This document shows, piece after piece, positions 6,503 through 13,961 of a stretch of 23,690 nt of DNA. Numbering within the stretch: position 1 is the stretch's first letter; each line of letters opens with the position of its first letter. The stretch spans positions 1-23,690 of IMG/VR virus record IMGVR_UViG_3300028840_003425. The stretch is one strand, 5' to 3'. This stretch comes from a virus. The position numbers and the translations under genes are program-made. Under the pieces are notes generated by a model. It did not search any database. It saw nothing but the letters and a program-made list of their open reading frames with translations, and was not told the DNA's origin.

Positions 6503-6802
6503 ATGACTGTACCTGATTTATTAAAAGAAAAAGCTGATTTATTTGAAAAAAAAGGAAAAGAATACGGTAATACATATAAAGATTTTGGCAAAGTTTTAGA
6601 ATCTTTAGATATAAAAATTAAAACAAAAAATAAACATGATTATAATAAGATTGGTATTTTCTTTATGATGATACACAAATTTATGCGTATTTCAAAAACT
6701 TTATTCACAAATACTCCGAGCATAGATTCAATCAAAGATTTACAAGTTTATTCTGCTATGCTTGAAGAAATTTTAATTGAAGAGGATTATGAAAATGGAT
6801 AA
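6503..6802 (+). CDS. MazG/DUF-type nucleotide metabolism-like protein
   Basis: 99 residues starting 2 nt after thyX. The pattern KKGKEYGNTYKDFGKVL, then a K-x-x-R element (MIHKFMRISK) and IDSIKDLQVYSAMLEEIL follows the phage family in which E-Y-G-n, K-x-x-R and D-s-x-x-D-l-x-x-Y appear in that order. These are small all-alpha MazG-like or DUF6378/DUF1599-type proteins often found beside thymidylate or deoxynucleotide genes. Family memory is imprecise, so only a general role in deoxynucleotide handling is suggested. The next gene starts inside its 3' end. Confidence 0.5.
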   Translation: MTVPDLLKEKADLFEKKGKEYGNTYKDFGKVLESLDIKIKTKNKHDYNKIGIFFMMIHKFMRISKTLFTNTPSIDSIKDLQVYSAMLEEILIEEDYENG

Positions 6803-7178
6803 AAAAAATAGAGAACTTATTTATAAAAATAAAAAATATAAAAATGATGAAAGATTTAAATTAGATTATAAAATAAAAAACTTTTTTCATGGCGCTTTAA
6901 AAATGAAAAGAAAAAATAAGAAATATAGAAAAAATAGCAAATATGAAAAAATTCTCGGATATTCAAGAGAAACTCTAATTTATCATATAGAAAATAGATT
7001 TGAAGAAGGAATGTGCTGGAATAATTATGGAGAGTGGCATTTGGATCATATAATTCCAAAATCTTTATTTAATTATGAAACTATTTATTGTCCTGAATTT
7101 TCATCTTGTTGGAGCCTTCAAAATTTACAACCTCTTTGGAAAAAAGATAATCTAAAAAAATATAATAAGGTAAATTAA
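6795..7178 (+). CDS. HNH endonuclease
   Basis: About 127 residues. Start chosen at the ATG at 6795, 9 nt after GAAGAGG; an in-frame ATG at 6789 and a TTG at 6777 are less well spaced. A very basic N-terminus (KNKKYKNDERFKLDYK) precedes a LGYSRETLIYHIENRF element and the HNH core: WHLDHIIPKSLF, then CWSLQNLQPLWKKDNLKK. These are the residues of the beta-beta-alpha metal fold that nicks or cuts DNA. Such genes in phages are often free-standing homing endonucleases or packaging/recombination nucleases. It sits just before the polymerase gene, a typical homing site, but no intron or intein is seen. Confidence 0.8.
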   Translation: MDKKNRELIYKNKKYKNDERFKLDYKIKNFFHGALKMKRKNKKYRKNSKYEKILGYSRETLIYHIENRFEEGMCWNNYGEWHLDHIIPKSLFNYETIYCPEFSSCWSLQNLQPLWKKDNLKKYNKVN

Positions 7179-7180
7179 AA

Positions 7181-10100
7181 ATGCAAAATTTTGTACATTT
7201 ACATAATCACGATGAATATTCTGTTTTGGATGGATACGGAAAATCTGAGGATTATGCTAAAAAAGCTAAAGAATTAGGTTTTACACACTTATCAATGAAT
7301 AACCATGGCAATATAGATGGTTTAATAACTTTTCAAAAAGCCTGTAATAATAATGGAATTAAACCTATTTTCGGTTGTGAAGCCTATATAGTAAAAGATT
7401 TAAATATTAAAGAAAAAGGAGATAAAAGAAAACACATAAATATTTTAATTAAAAATGAAATAGGTTGGCAAAATTTACTAAAATTACTCTCTATTGCTAA
7501 TATAGAGGGTTTTTATTACAGACCAAGAATTGATCCAAAAGTTTTAAAAAATAATTTAGAAGGGTTAATAATAACTACCGCTTGTACTAGTTCTTTTATA
7601 TTAGCTGAATGGGGCTTTAAACTTATGCAAGATATTTATTATAAACTCGAAGAAGATTTTTATTTTGAAATAATGCCTCATGAATTAAAAGAACAAGTTG
7701 AATTAAATAAATATATAATGACTATAAGAAATTTATTTCCAAAATCTAAAATAATAGCTACAAATGATTGCCATTATATAGAAAAACACCAACACTTAAC
7801 TCAAGAAGTATTATTAGCAATACAAGCTAGAAAAAAATGGAATGATAAAGATAGATGGAAATTAAATGTTACTGGTTTATATTTAAGAGGTTATAAGGAA
7901 ATGGTAAGAGCTTTTATAAAACAAAATTGTTTGGATTTGGAAATAATTTTAAAAGCTTTAAAAAATACAAATGAAATTGCTGAAAAATGTGAGAATTTTT
8001 ATATAAAGGAAACACCTGTAAATTTACCTAAAGTTCCAATTTTAAAAAAAGAAAAAGATGAGGAAGCTTTAAAAAGATTATGTGATGAAGGATTTACAAA
8101 TAAAATTAAATATAATTATAAAAAAATAAAAAAATTAAAAGAATATGAAGAAAGATATAATTTTGAATTAAATCAAATTATAAAACAAGGATTTGCAAAA
8201 TATTTTTTAATTGTATGGGAATTAGTTAATTGGTGTAAAAATAATAATATTATGGTTGGTGCTGGAAGGGGAAGCTCTGGAGGCAGTTTAATTTGTTATT
8301 TGTTGAATATTACTGCTGTTGATCCTTTGGAGTTTGATTTAATTTTCGCTAGATTTATCAGCCCTGCTAGAATAGATTTACCTGATATTGATATGGATTT
8401 TGAAGACAGGAAAAGAATATTGATAAGGAAACATTTAGAAAAATTGTATGGAAAATATAATGTGGCTGGAGTTAGTACTTTTTCCAGAATGAAAGGGAAA
8501 GGTGCTGTGCGTGATGTTAGTAGAGTTTTTGATATTAATTTGTTTGAAGTTAACAAGGCTTGTGAATGTATTGTTACTAGGTCTGGTGGTGATGAGAGAG
8601 CTAATTATACTATAGAAGATGCTTTCAGTAGTTTTGAGGATGGTAAGAAATTTAAAAAAAAATATCCTAAAGTAACAAAATTAGCCATAGAATTAGAAGG
8701 GCAAATTAGGCATAAAGGAGTGCACGCAGCAGCAATGTGTATTTCAAAAGACGACTTAAGAAAAGGATTCAGAACTAATCTTCAAATCGGAAAAGATGGT
8801 GAATATATTGTTAACTGGGAAAAATACGACATTGAACATAATGGTATTATGAAGCTGGACGTTTTGGGGCTTAATGCTTTAACTGTTTTAAGTGAAACTA
8901 AAAGATTGGTTAAATTAAATCATAATATAGACTTAAATTTTGAAAATCTTAATTTGGATGATAAGAGATGTTATGAGGAATTTTCTAAAGGAAACACAAT
9001 AGGTTGTTTTCAAGTCGGCTCTTTGGGGTTAGCAAAATATTGTAAACAATTAGGAATAGAAAATTTTGATATGCTTGTTAATGCTACTTCTTTGTATCGC
9101 CCTGGTACTCTTAGAAATGGAATGGCTACTGAATTCATTAAAAGAAAAAAAGGAGAAGTGAAAACAACTTATATACATCCAATATTAAAAGAATTAACTA
9201 AAGAAACATACGGAATAATTTTGTACCAAGAACAAGTAATGAGATTTATGTATGATTTGGCTGGTTTAGGGTGGAGGACTTGTGATACTGTTAGAAAAGT
9301 TATCAGTAAATCACAAGGTGATGCTCAATTCATGAAATTTAAAAAAGATTTTGCTGAGGGATGTGTTAAAAAAAATACTTTGGATAAAGAAACTGCTGAA
9401 AAATTATGGGATGAATTAAGTAGTTTTGGTTCTTATAGTTTTAATAAAAGTCACGCTGTTGAATACAGCATGATTACTTACTGGGATATGTATTGCAAAG
9501 TTCATTTCCCTAAAGAATTTATTTGTGCTTCTTTAAGTTTTTGCGGAGATGATAAAAAACAAGATTTAATAAAAGAAGCTTTAAGAATAAATTTAGACAT
9601 AAGACCTCCCAAAGTCGAAATAAGTAAAGCTAAAGATTGGATAATTAAAGAAGATGTGCTATATGCACCTTTTATTGAGATTAAAGGATTAGGAGAAAAA
9701 ACTTGTAAATTGGCTGAAGAATATAGGAAAAAATATAATAATGAAGGTTTTTTTGAAAATAATAAAAAAAAGAAAGAAAAAATTTTGACTAAAAGATTTG
9801 TTAATATATTAGAAGAAATAAATGCTTTTTCTGATGTTGAGATTGATGATGATTTTGCTGAAAAAATAGAGAAATATTTTCAATTTTCTTTTGTTAAAGA
9901 CCCCAGCAGAAAATATACAAAAATATTAGAAATACTTAATTTAAAATTATCTAAATTATCTGATATAAATTTTAATAAAAATTTAAAAGAAAAAAAATAT
10001 TATTTTGTTAAAATTACTGAAATAAGATTTAGTTACAAAAATGAAAAAAGTGGTGGTATGGTTTATGGATATGTTGATGATAGAAGTAGCAATTGTATGA

Positions 10101-10348
10101 TAATTTTTAATAGAGATTTGTATGATTCTAAAAAAGAAGAAATTGAACATGCTGCTGAAAAATATGCCATTATAGAAGTAAATAGCACTAACAATAATTT
10201 TTCAGCTGTTAATTGTAGTAATATATTTTTTGAAGAAGATTTAATAAATGCTAATTTTAAAGGATTGAAATTAAATTTAATTAAATCTAAAAGATATAAA
10301 GTTAAAGATATTATTGAATGTAAGGAGTGTGATTTACATAAAGAATAG
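7181..10348 (+). CDS. dnaE: DNA polymerase III alpha subunit (DnaE-like), fused to start of a UDG
   Basis: 1055 residues. Residues 1-200 are a PHP domain (HLHNHDEYS, NNHGN, GCEAY, DCHYI), with most metal ligands kept, so proofreading there is possible. The polymerase core has GRGSSGGSL, PDIDMDFEDR with Asp402 and Asp404, and KLDVLG with the third Asp560. FNKSHAVEYS and a helix-hairpin-helix (EIKGLGEKTC) follow, then an OB-type region near 975-1040. The end, ECKECDLHKE (Cys1047, Cys1050), is not polymerase: it looks like the first iron-sulfur cysteines of a family-4 uracil-DNA glycosylase, the rest of which lies in another frame at 10342-10704. No separate exonuclease subunit is in the window. 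Confidence 0.92.
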   Translation: MQNFVHLHNHDEYSVLDGYGKSEDYAKKAKELGFTHLSMNNHGNIDGLITFQKACNNNGIKPIFGCEAYIVKDLNIKEKGDKRKHINILIKNEIGWQNLLKLLSIANIEGFYYRPRIDPKVLKNNLEGLIITTACTSSFILAEWGFKLMQDIYYKLEEDFYFEIMPHELKEQVELNKYIMTIRNLFPKSKIIATNDCHYIEKHQHLTQEVLLAIQARKKWNDKDRWKLNVTGLYLRGYKEMVRAFIKQNCLDLEIILKALKNTNEIAEKCENFYIKETPVNLPKVPILKKEKDEEALKRLCDEGFTNKIKYNYKKIKKLKEYEERYNFELNQIIKQGFAKYFLIVWELVNWCKNNNIMVGAGRGSSGGSLICYLLNITAVDPLEFDLIFARFISPARIDLPDIDMDFEDRKRILIRKHLEKLYGKYNVAGVSTFSRMKGKGAVRDVSRVFDINLFEVNKACECIVTRSGGDERANYTIEDAFSSFEDGKKFKKKYPKVTKLAIELEGQIRHKGVHAAAMCISKDDLRKGFRTNLQIGKDGEYIVNWEKYDIEHNGIMKLDVLGLNALTVLSETKRLVKLNHNIDLNFENLNLDDKRCYEEFSKGNTIGCFQVGSLGLAKYCKQLGIENFDMLVNATSLYRPGTLRNGMATEFIKRKKGEVKTTYIHPILKELTKETYGIILYQEQVMRFMYDLAGLGWRTCDTVRKVISKSQGDAQFMKFKKDFAEGCVKKNTLDKETAEKLWDELSSFGSYSFNKSHAVEYSMITYWDMYCKVHFPKEFICASLSFCGDDKKQDLIKEALRINLDIRPPKVEISKAKDWIIKEDVLYAPFIEIKGLGEKTCKLAEEYRKKYNNEGFFENNKKKKEKILTKRFVNILEEINAFSDVEIDDDFAEKIEKYFQFSFVKDPSRKYTKILEILNLKLSKLSDINFNKNLKEKKYYFVKITEIRFSYKNEKSGGMVYGYVDDRSSNCMIIFNRDLYDSKKEEIEHAAEKYAIIEVNSTNNNFSAVNCSNIFFEEDLINANFKGLKLNLIKSKRYKVKDIIECKECDLHKE

Positions 10349-10704
10349 GTGATGAAGGATTTGAAAGAATAGATTTTCACGTTACTAGCGTTATAAAATG
10401 TTATCCTTCTATAACAAAAACGCCAACAACAACACAAATAAAAAAATGTTCTAAATGGTTAAATAAAGAAATAAAGGAAATTAAACCTCCTTATATATTA
10501 GCATTAGGAAACACATCTATAAAATATTTTTTAGGAGAGAATTCAGGTATTATGAATAAATGTGGCACTACTGAGTGGAATAATGATGTTGGGGCTTGGA
10601 TTTGTTGGTGTATTCATCCAGTTAGTGTACTTTATGACGCTAAAAATAAAGAATTATTTAAAAAAGGTATAAAAAATTTTATAAAAAAAATAAAAAATGG
10701 TTAA
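10342..10704 (+). pseudogene. Uracil-DNA glycosylase (family 4/5-like) remnant, frameshifted
   Basis: This frame has no start codon near its beginning and lies one frame off the dnaE end. It reads FHVTSVIKCYPS, then CSKWLNKEI, PPYILALGNTSIKYFLG and CIHPVSVLYD. These are the third and fourth iron-sulfur Cys, the LGN strand and the HP motif B of uracil-DNA glycosylases. Cys-x2-Cys is at the end of the dnaE frame, but motif A (GEAPG) and the PFVG segment, normally about 55-70 residues between them, are absent. A deletion of non-triplet length inside a DnaE-UDG fusion explains both the missing part and the shift. The product should be inactive as a glycosylase. An assembly error is the alternative. 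Confidence 0.7.
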
Positions 10705-10720
10705 TATATATAATGAAGGA
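10700..10720 (+). promoter_or_regulatory. Promoter-like motif GTTAATATATATAAT, copy 3
   Basis: The same 15-nt core as at 1589 and 4309, here overlapping the stop of the UDG remnant and followed directly by GAAGGAG of the next gene. It would start the recombination operon. The TATAAT box (10709-10714) is so close to the ribosome binding site that a transcript would have a leader of roughly 10 nt. No matching -35 box. Confidence 0.5.
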
Positions 10721-10727
10721 GTGAAAA

Positions 10728-11171
10728 ATGAATTATGAAAAAGATTTAGAAATAGATAAAAATGATTTAGACAATATATTTGTCAAACAACCAATATTAG
10801 CAATGAAATATCAAGAATTATTGGCAAAAAAACAGACAGAAAGAGATGATCTTAAATTAGAATTGGAGGTGTTAGAAGCTGAAATTGATAAAGAAATAAG
10901 AAACAAATATACAAAAAAACCTCCAGAAGTTGAAATAAAAAATATGGTAATAATGGATAAAAAAAGAATTGCAAAAATAAAAGAACACAACAAAATTATA
11001 GAGGAATATAATATTTTAAAAGGTGCAGTTAATAGTTTCGAACATAGAAAAAAATCATTGGAAAAATTAACTGAATTATATATAGCTGGATATTTTAGTA
11101 CAGTCAAACAGAATACAAAAGAAAATTCAATTCACAATAAACAGAAATCTAATTTAAAAAGGAAAAAGTGA
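10728..11171 (+). CDS. Coiled-coil protein, UvsY-like recombination mediator candidate
   Basis: 147 residues behind GAAGGAGTG. N-terminal KDLEIDKNDLDNIFVKQPI is followed by long heptad-like helices (about 25-60 and 75-125) containing LELEVLEAEIDKEI and EHRKKSLEKLTEL, and a basic tail. Phage proteins with this plan (ExD-x-x-x-L-D, two helices, a lengthy middle, then a HRK-x-x-L-x-x-L end) often stand directly before a gp32-like protein and a RecA/UvsX protein and have been annotated as UvsY-like mediators that load recombinase on ssDNA. The same order is seen here. Coiled coil is visible; the mediator role is from context and memory. Confidence 0.55.
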   Translation: MNYEKDLEIDKNDLDNIFVKQPILAMKYQELLAKKQTERDDLKLELEVLEAEIDKEIRNKYTKKPPEVEIKNMVIMDKKRIAKIKEHNKIIEEYNILKGAVNSFEHRKKSLEKLTELYIAGYFSTVKQNTKENSIHNKQKSNLKRKK

Positions 11172-11329
11172 TGGATTTTTTATTTAATTTACTCATGGTA
11201 GTTTTAGGAGTTATTTTAACTCCTATTATATTATACATTATTTTTAGAATTATATCCAAGGCGATATTTAAGAGTTTTAATGAAGAAATTAAAGGAGATA
11301 AAAATGTCAAAAACAAGAAAAAGATTTAA
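11171..11329 (+). CDS. Small single-TM protein, 52 aa
   Basis: ATG at 11171 overlaps the last base of the previous stop, behind AAAAGGAAAAAG. The 52-residue product has one strong membrane helix (residues about 3-30: LFNLLMVVLGVILTPIILYI) and then a basic, soluble tail ending KNKKKI. The positive-inside rule suggests the tail is cytoplasmic. Its last 26 bases overlap the ssDNA-binding protein gene. The embedded position in a recombination operon is unusual; a membrane tether or a lysis-related role are options with no direct evidence. Confidence 0.5.
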   Translation: MDFLFNLLMVVLGVILTPIILYIIFRIISKAIFKSFNEEIKGDKNVKNKKKI

Positions 11330-12353
11330 AAATCTATCTGAAAAAACACAAAAACATTATAAAGATAGAAACAAATACGGAACAGGTAAAAATTATTATG
11401 AATTACCTGATAATATGGAAGAATTTAAGCCTAAAGAAGGAGTGAATAAAATTGATATAATTCCTTATATAGTGAAAACAGATCAAGACCCACAACAAGA
11501 AAAAGGTGAAGGCGCTTATGTACTTTATGTATGGGTTCACAAAAATATAGGGATTAATAAAAATCAATTTGTGTGTTTGTCTAAAAATTTTGATAAACCT
11601 TGTCCTATTTGCGAAGAAGTTGAAGAATTAAAAAATTCTGGTGATAGTGAATTAGAAGAGTTAGGGGAAATATACAAAGCCAAACAAAGAGTTTTGTATA
11701 ATGTAAAACATAAAGGTGAAATTAAAATATTTGAAGAATCACATTTTTCATTTCAAAAAACTTTATTAGAGGAGTCTTTGGATGATAGTACTGGAGATGT
11801 TATTACTTTTGCTGATCCTGATGATGGCAAGACTATCAAATTTACCGACAGCGGTGTTTGGAATGATAGATTCAAAAGGTTTAGATTTTTAGATAGAGAA
11901 GAAGAAATAACAGATGAAGAATTGGATGAAGCTGTTTCACTTGAAGAATTATTAACTGTGTATACTTATGATGAGTTAAAAAATTATTTTCATTCAGCTA
12001 ATATAAAAGATGATGATGAAGAAATTGATGATGAAGAAATTGATGATGAAGAAATTGATGATGAAGAAATTGATGATGAAGATGACAATGAAATCGAAGA
12101 AGATGATGAAGAAGAAGATTTACCTAAAAAAAGAAAAAATAAATCAAAGAAAAAAAATCATAAAGAAATTGATGATGAAGATGATGACGAAGAAGAAAAA
12201 CCTAAAAGAAAAAGAGAAAAATTAACAAGCAAGAAAAAACCAAAATGTCCATATGGTTATTCATTTGGCGCTGATCATGATTCTGAGGACGAGTGTGATG
12301 AATGCGATGAAGATTTATGGGGATGGTGTGCTGCTGAGAAAAGAAAAAAATAA
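11304..12353 (+). CDS. gp32-like single-stranded DNA-binding protein
   Basis: 349 residues from the ATG at 11304 (AAAGGAG 5 nt before); an in-frame ATG at 11280 lacks a ribosome binding site. The core has a zinc-site pattern His79-x11-Cys91-x8-Cys100-x2-Cys103 (CLSKNFDKPCPICEE), closely like the H-C-C-C zinc site of T4 gp32. From about 230 comes a very acidic region with DDEEI tandem repeats and Lys-rich blocks; acidic tails of SSBs recruit replication partners. The last 30 residues hold another Cys cluster (CPYGYSFG, DECDECDED, WGWC), seen in related phage SSBs. It would coat ssDNA in replication and recombination, next to the RecA-like gene. Confidence 0.85.
   Translation: MSKTRKRFKNLSEKTQKHYKDRNKYGTGKNYYELPDNMEEFKPKEGVNKIDIIPYIVKTDQDPQQEKGEGAYVLYVWVHKNIGINKNQFVCLSKNFDKPCPICEEVEELKNSGDSELEELGEIYKAKQRVLYNVKHKGEIKIFEESHFSFQKTLLEESLDDSTGDVITFADPDDGKTIKFTDSGVWNDRFKRFRFLDREEEITDEELDEAVSLEELLTVYTYDELKNYFHSANIKDDDEEIDDEEIDDEEIDDEEIDDEDDNEIEEDDEEEDLPKKRKNKSKKKNHKEIDDEDDDEEEKPKRKREKLTSKKKPKCPYGYSFGADHDSEDECDECDEDLWGWCAAEKRKK
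12012..12086 (+). repeat. 15-bp tandem repeat in the SSB acidic tail
   Basis: Four exact copies of GATGATGAAGAAATT plus a degenerate fifth, coding (DDEEI)n. Being a multiple of three, copy-number changes would lengthen or shorten the acidic tail without breaking the frame. A similar DDEDDDEEE block follows at about 12170. Confidence 0.85.
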
Positions 12354-12363
12354 GGATTAGATT

Positions 12364-12537
12364 ATGTTAATAACAAGTAATGAATTTAAAGATAGATTAG
12401 AAAAAATGAATGTTTATATCAGTAAAATTCCTATCAATAGATTTATAAAAGAAAATGGTGGGAAAAAAATTGGTAATAAATGGTACATTGATGAAGAATA
12501 TCTTGAAAAATTTTTAGAAGGGAAAACTAATGAGTAG
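12364..12537 (+). CDS. Small helix-turn-helix/excisionase-like protein, 57 aa
   Basis: ATG at 12364, 10 nt after the SSB stop, behind AAGGATTAG; the TAG stop overlaps the recA-like start. The 57 residues read SNEFKDRLEKMNVYISKIPI, then a turn and KKIGNKWYIDEEYLEKFLEG. The second half has the G-x-x-W-x-I/V-x-x-x-x-L-x-x-F/W layout of MerR/excisionase-type winged helices, where a helix-turn-helix is followed by a beta wing. It may bind DNA, or act as a partner of SSB or recombinase given the tight linkage. Family not certain. Confidence 0.5.
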   Translation: MLITSNEFKDRLEKMNVYISKIPINRFIKENGGKKIGNKWYIDEEYLEKFLEGKTNE

Positions 12538-13576
12538 TGCATTGACTAAACAGATAAAGAAAAGAGCAAGATCAAAAAAAGATAATCCAGAACAAATCGT
12601 CAAATTTTTTAATACTGGATGTACTCTCCTTGATCTTGCTCTAGGAGGTGGGTTTGCTCAAGGAGCTTTGATAAATATTATCGGAGATAAAAGCTCTGGT
12701 AAAACCTTATTAACTGTAGAATGTTTAGCTAAAAATAAATTAGACATGAATAGTAAATTAAAAATTATTTATGATGATGCTGAAGCTGCATTTAATTTTA
12801 ATACTGAAGAAATGTATGGAGTTGAATTTTTTGATGAAGATTTTCCACGCAGCAATACTATTGAAGATTTTGATCTTAATTTTAATAAAAATATAAATAA
12901 ATTAAAAGATGATGAAAAAATGATTTACGTGTTGGATAGTTTTGATGCTATTGGTAGTTTAGCTGAGAACGAAAAAATTGTTGAAAATAGAAAAAAACAT
13001 GAAGACGGTAAAAAAGAAACTGGTGATTATAACATGGCTAAACAAAAAAAATCAGGTCAATATTTTAGGGAAATGGTCAAATATATGCGTAAAAAGAAAT
13101 GTAGCTTACTAATTATTAGTCAAGTAAGAGAAAATATTGGAGTTATGTTTGGTGCTAAATATACTAGATCGGGTGGTAAAGCTCTAGATTTTTACGCTAG
13201 TCAAGCTATATGGCTAGCTGAAACAGCAAAAATGATTAAAATGGATCGTGCTATTGGTATTAGAGTTAAGGCTCGCATTACTAAAAATAAATGTTGGAAG
13301 CCTTTTAGAGAATGTTTTTTTGATATATTGTTCGATTATGGAATTGATGATGTTACTAGTAACATAAATTATCTATATGATTTAATTGATAAAATAGGAA
13401 AATTAAAAAGTAAAAGAGAAAAAGTTGAATGGGATAATAATGAATATACTGTATCTGGATTAGTTAATTATATAGAAGAAAATAATTTGGAAGAAGAATT
13501 AAAAAAAAGAGTAATAGAAAAATGGAATAAAATTGAAGACTCTATTTCCCCAAACGAAAGAAAGAAAAAATATTAA
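12530..13576 (+). CDS. RecA/UvsX-like recombinase
   Basis: 348 residues. FFNTGCTLLDLALGGGFAQG leads to Walker A GDKSSGKT (52-59), then YDDAEAAF (the catalytic Glu strand), Walker B MIYVLDSFDAIGS (Asp136), and LLIISQVREN like the L2-adjacent motif of RecA. The compact size and lack of the RecA C-terminal domain fit phage recombinases (UvsX class), which form filaments on ssDNA and pair homologous duplexes. Its start overlaps the small HTH gene (ATGAGTAG). Neighbours upstream (mediator-like, SSB) and downstream (nuclease, SbcC-like) complete a recombination module. Confidence 0.88.
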   Translation: MSSALTKQIKKRARSKKDNPEQIVKFFNTGCTLLDLALGGGFAQGALINIIGDKSSGKTLLTVECLAKNKLDMNSKLKIIYDDAEAAFNFNTEEMYGVEFFDEDFPRSNTIEDFDLNFNKNINKLKDDEKMIYVLDSFDAIGSLAENEKIVENRKKHEDGKKETGDYNMAKQKKSGQYFREMVKYMRKKKCSLLIISQVRENIGVMFGAKYTRSGGKALDFYASQAIWLAETAKMIKMDRAIGIRVKARITKNKCWKPFRECFFDILFDYGIDDVTSNINYLYDLIDKIGKLKSKREKVEWDNNEYTVSGLVNYIEENNLEEELKKRVIEKWNKIEDSISPNERKKKY

Positions 13577-13595
13577 TTTTTAAGGAATAAATTTA

Positions 13596-13961
13596 ATGAA
13601 AACTAGCAGTCGAAAAGCGAAAGGTAGAAAATTACAAAAATATATCTGTTCTAGGATTGCTGATATTTTTGACCTAAATTATGATCAAGAAGATGATAAT
13701 TGCGCTATACATAGTAGAGAAATGGGGCAAAGTGGAACTGATGTAGTTTTGAGGGGTGATTTAAATAAAAAATTTCCTTTTAGTGTTGAATGTAAAAATA
13801 CAGAAAAATTAAATCTATATGAAGCCATAGGACAAGCAAAAAGTAATCAGAAAAATAAATTCTGGTTATTAGTACATAAAAAAAATCACAAAGAACCAAT
13901 AGCAATTATGGATTGGAAAACTTTTGAATATTTAATAAGGGAGTTAAAAAATGATTTCTAA
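13596..13961 (+). CDS. PD-(D/E)XK nuclease, Holliday-junction resolvase-like
   Basis: 121 residues behind TTAAGGAATAAATTT. The N-terminus is basic (SSRKAKGRKLQKYI), followed by SGTDVVL with Asp49 and FSVECKN with Glu65-x-Lys67. This D...ExK order is the catalytic metal site of restriction-endonuclease-fold nucleases, and the small size with a helical C-terminal half (YEAIGQAKSNQKN, containing the Gln often present) is typical of phage resolvases or recombination nucleases. Downstream it overlaps the SbcC-like gene by 11 nt. The role in branched-DNA processing is inferred from fold and neighbours. Confidence 0.7.
   Translation: MKTSSRKAKGRKLQKYICSRIADIFDLNYDQEDDNCAIHSREMGQSGTDVVLRGDLNKKFPFSVECKNTEKLNLYEAIGQAKSNQKNKFWLLVHKKNHKEPIAIMDWKTFEYLIRELKNDF

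Noticed and set aside
6777-6794. Upstream TTG start for the HNH protein
   Set aside because: The ribosome binding site GAAGAGG overlaps it; spacing favours the ATG at 6795.
10325-10360. Programmed -1 frameshift joining DnaE and UDG
   Set aside because: No slippery heptamer or downstream structure is seen, and the UDG catalytic motif A is missing even if frames are joined. A deletion is the simpler reading.
12010-12225. A Met/Lys-rich open frame overlapping the SSB acidic tail
   Set aside because: It is the shifted reading of the DDEEI repeat and has no ribosome binding site; the SSB frame is clearly the coding one.
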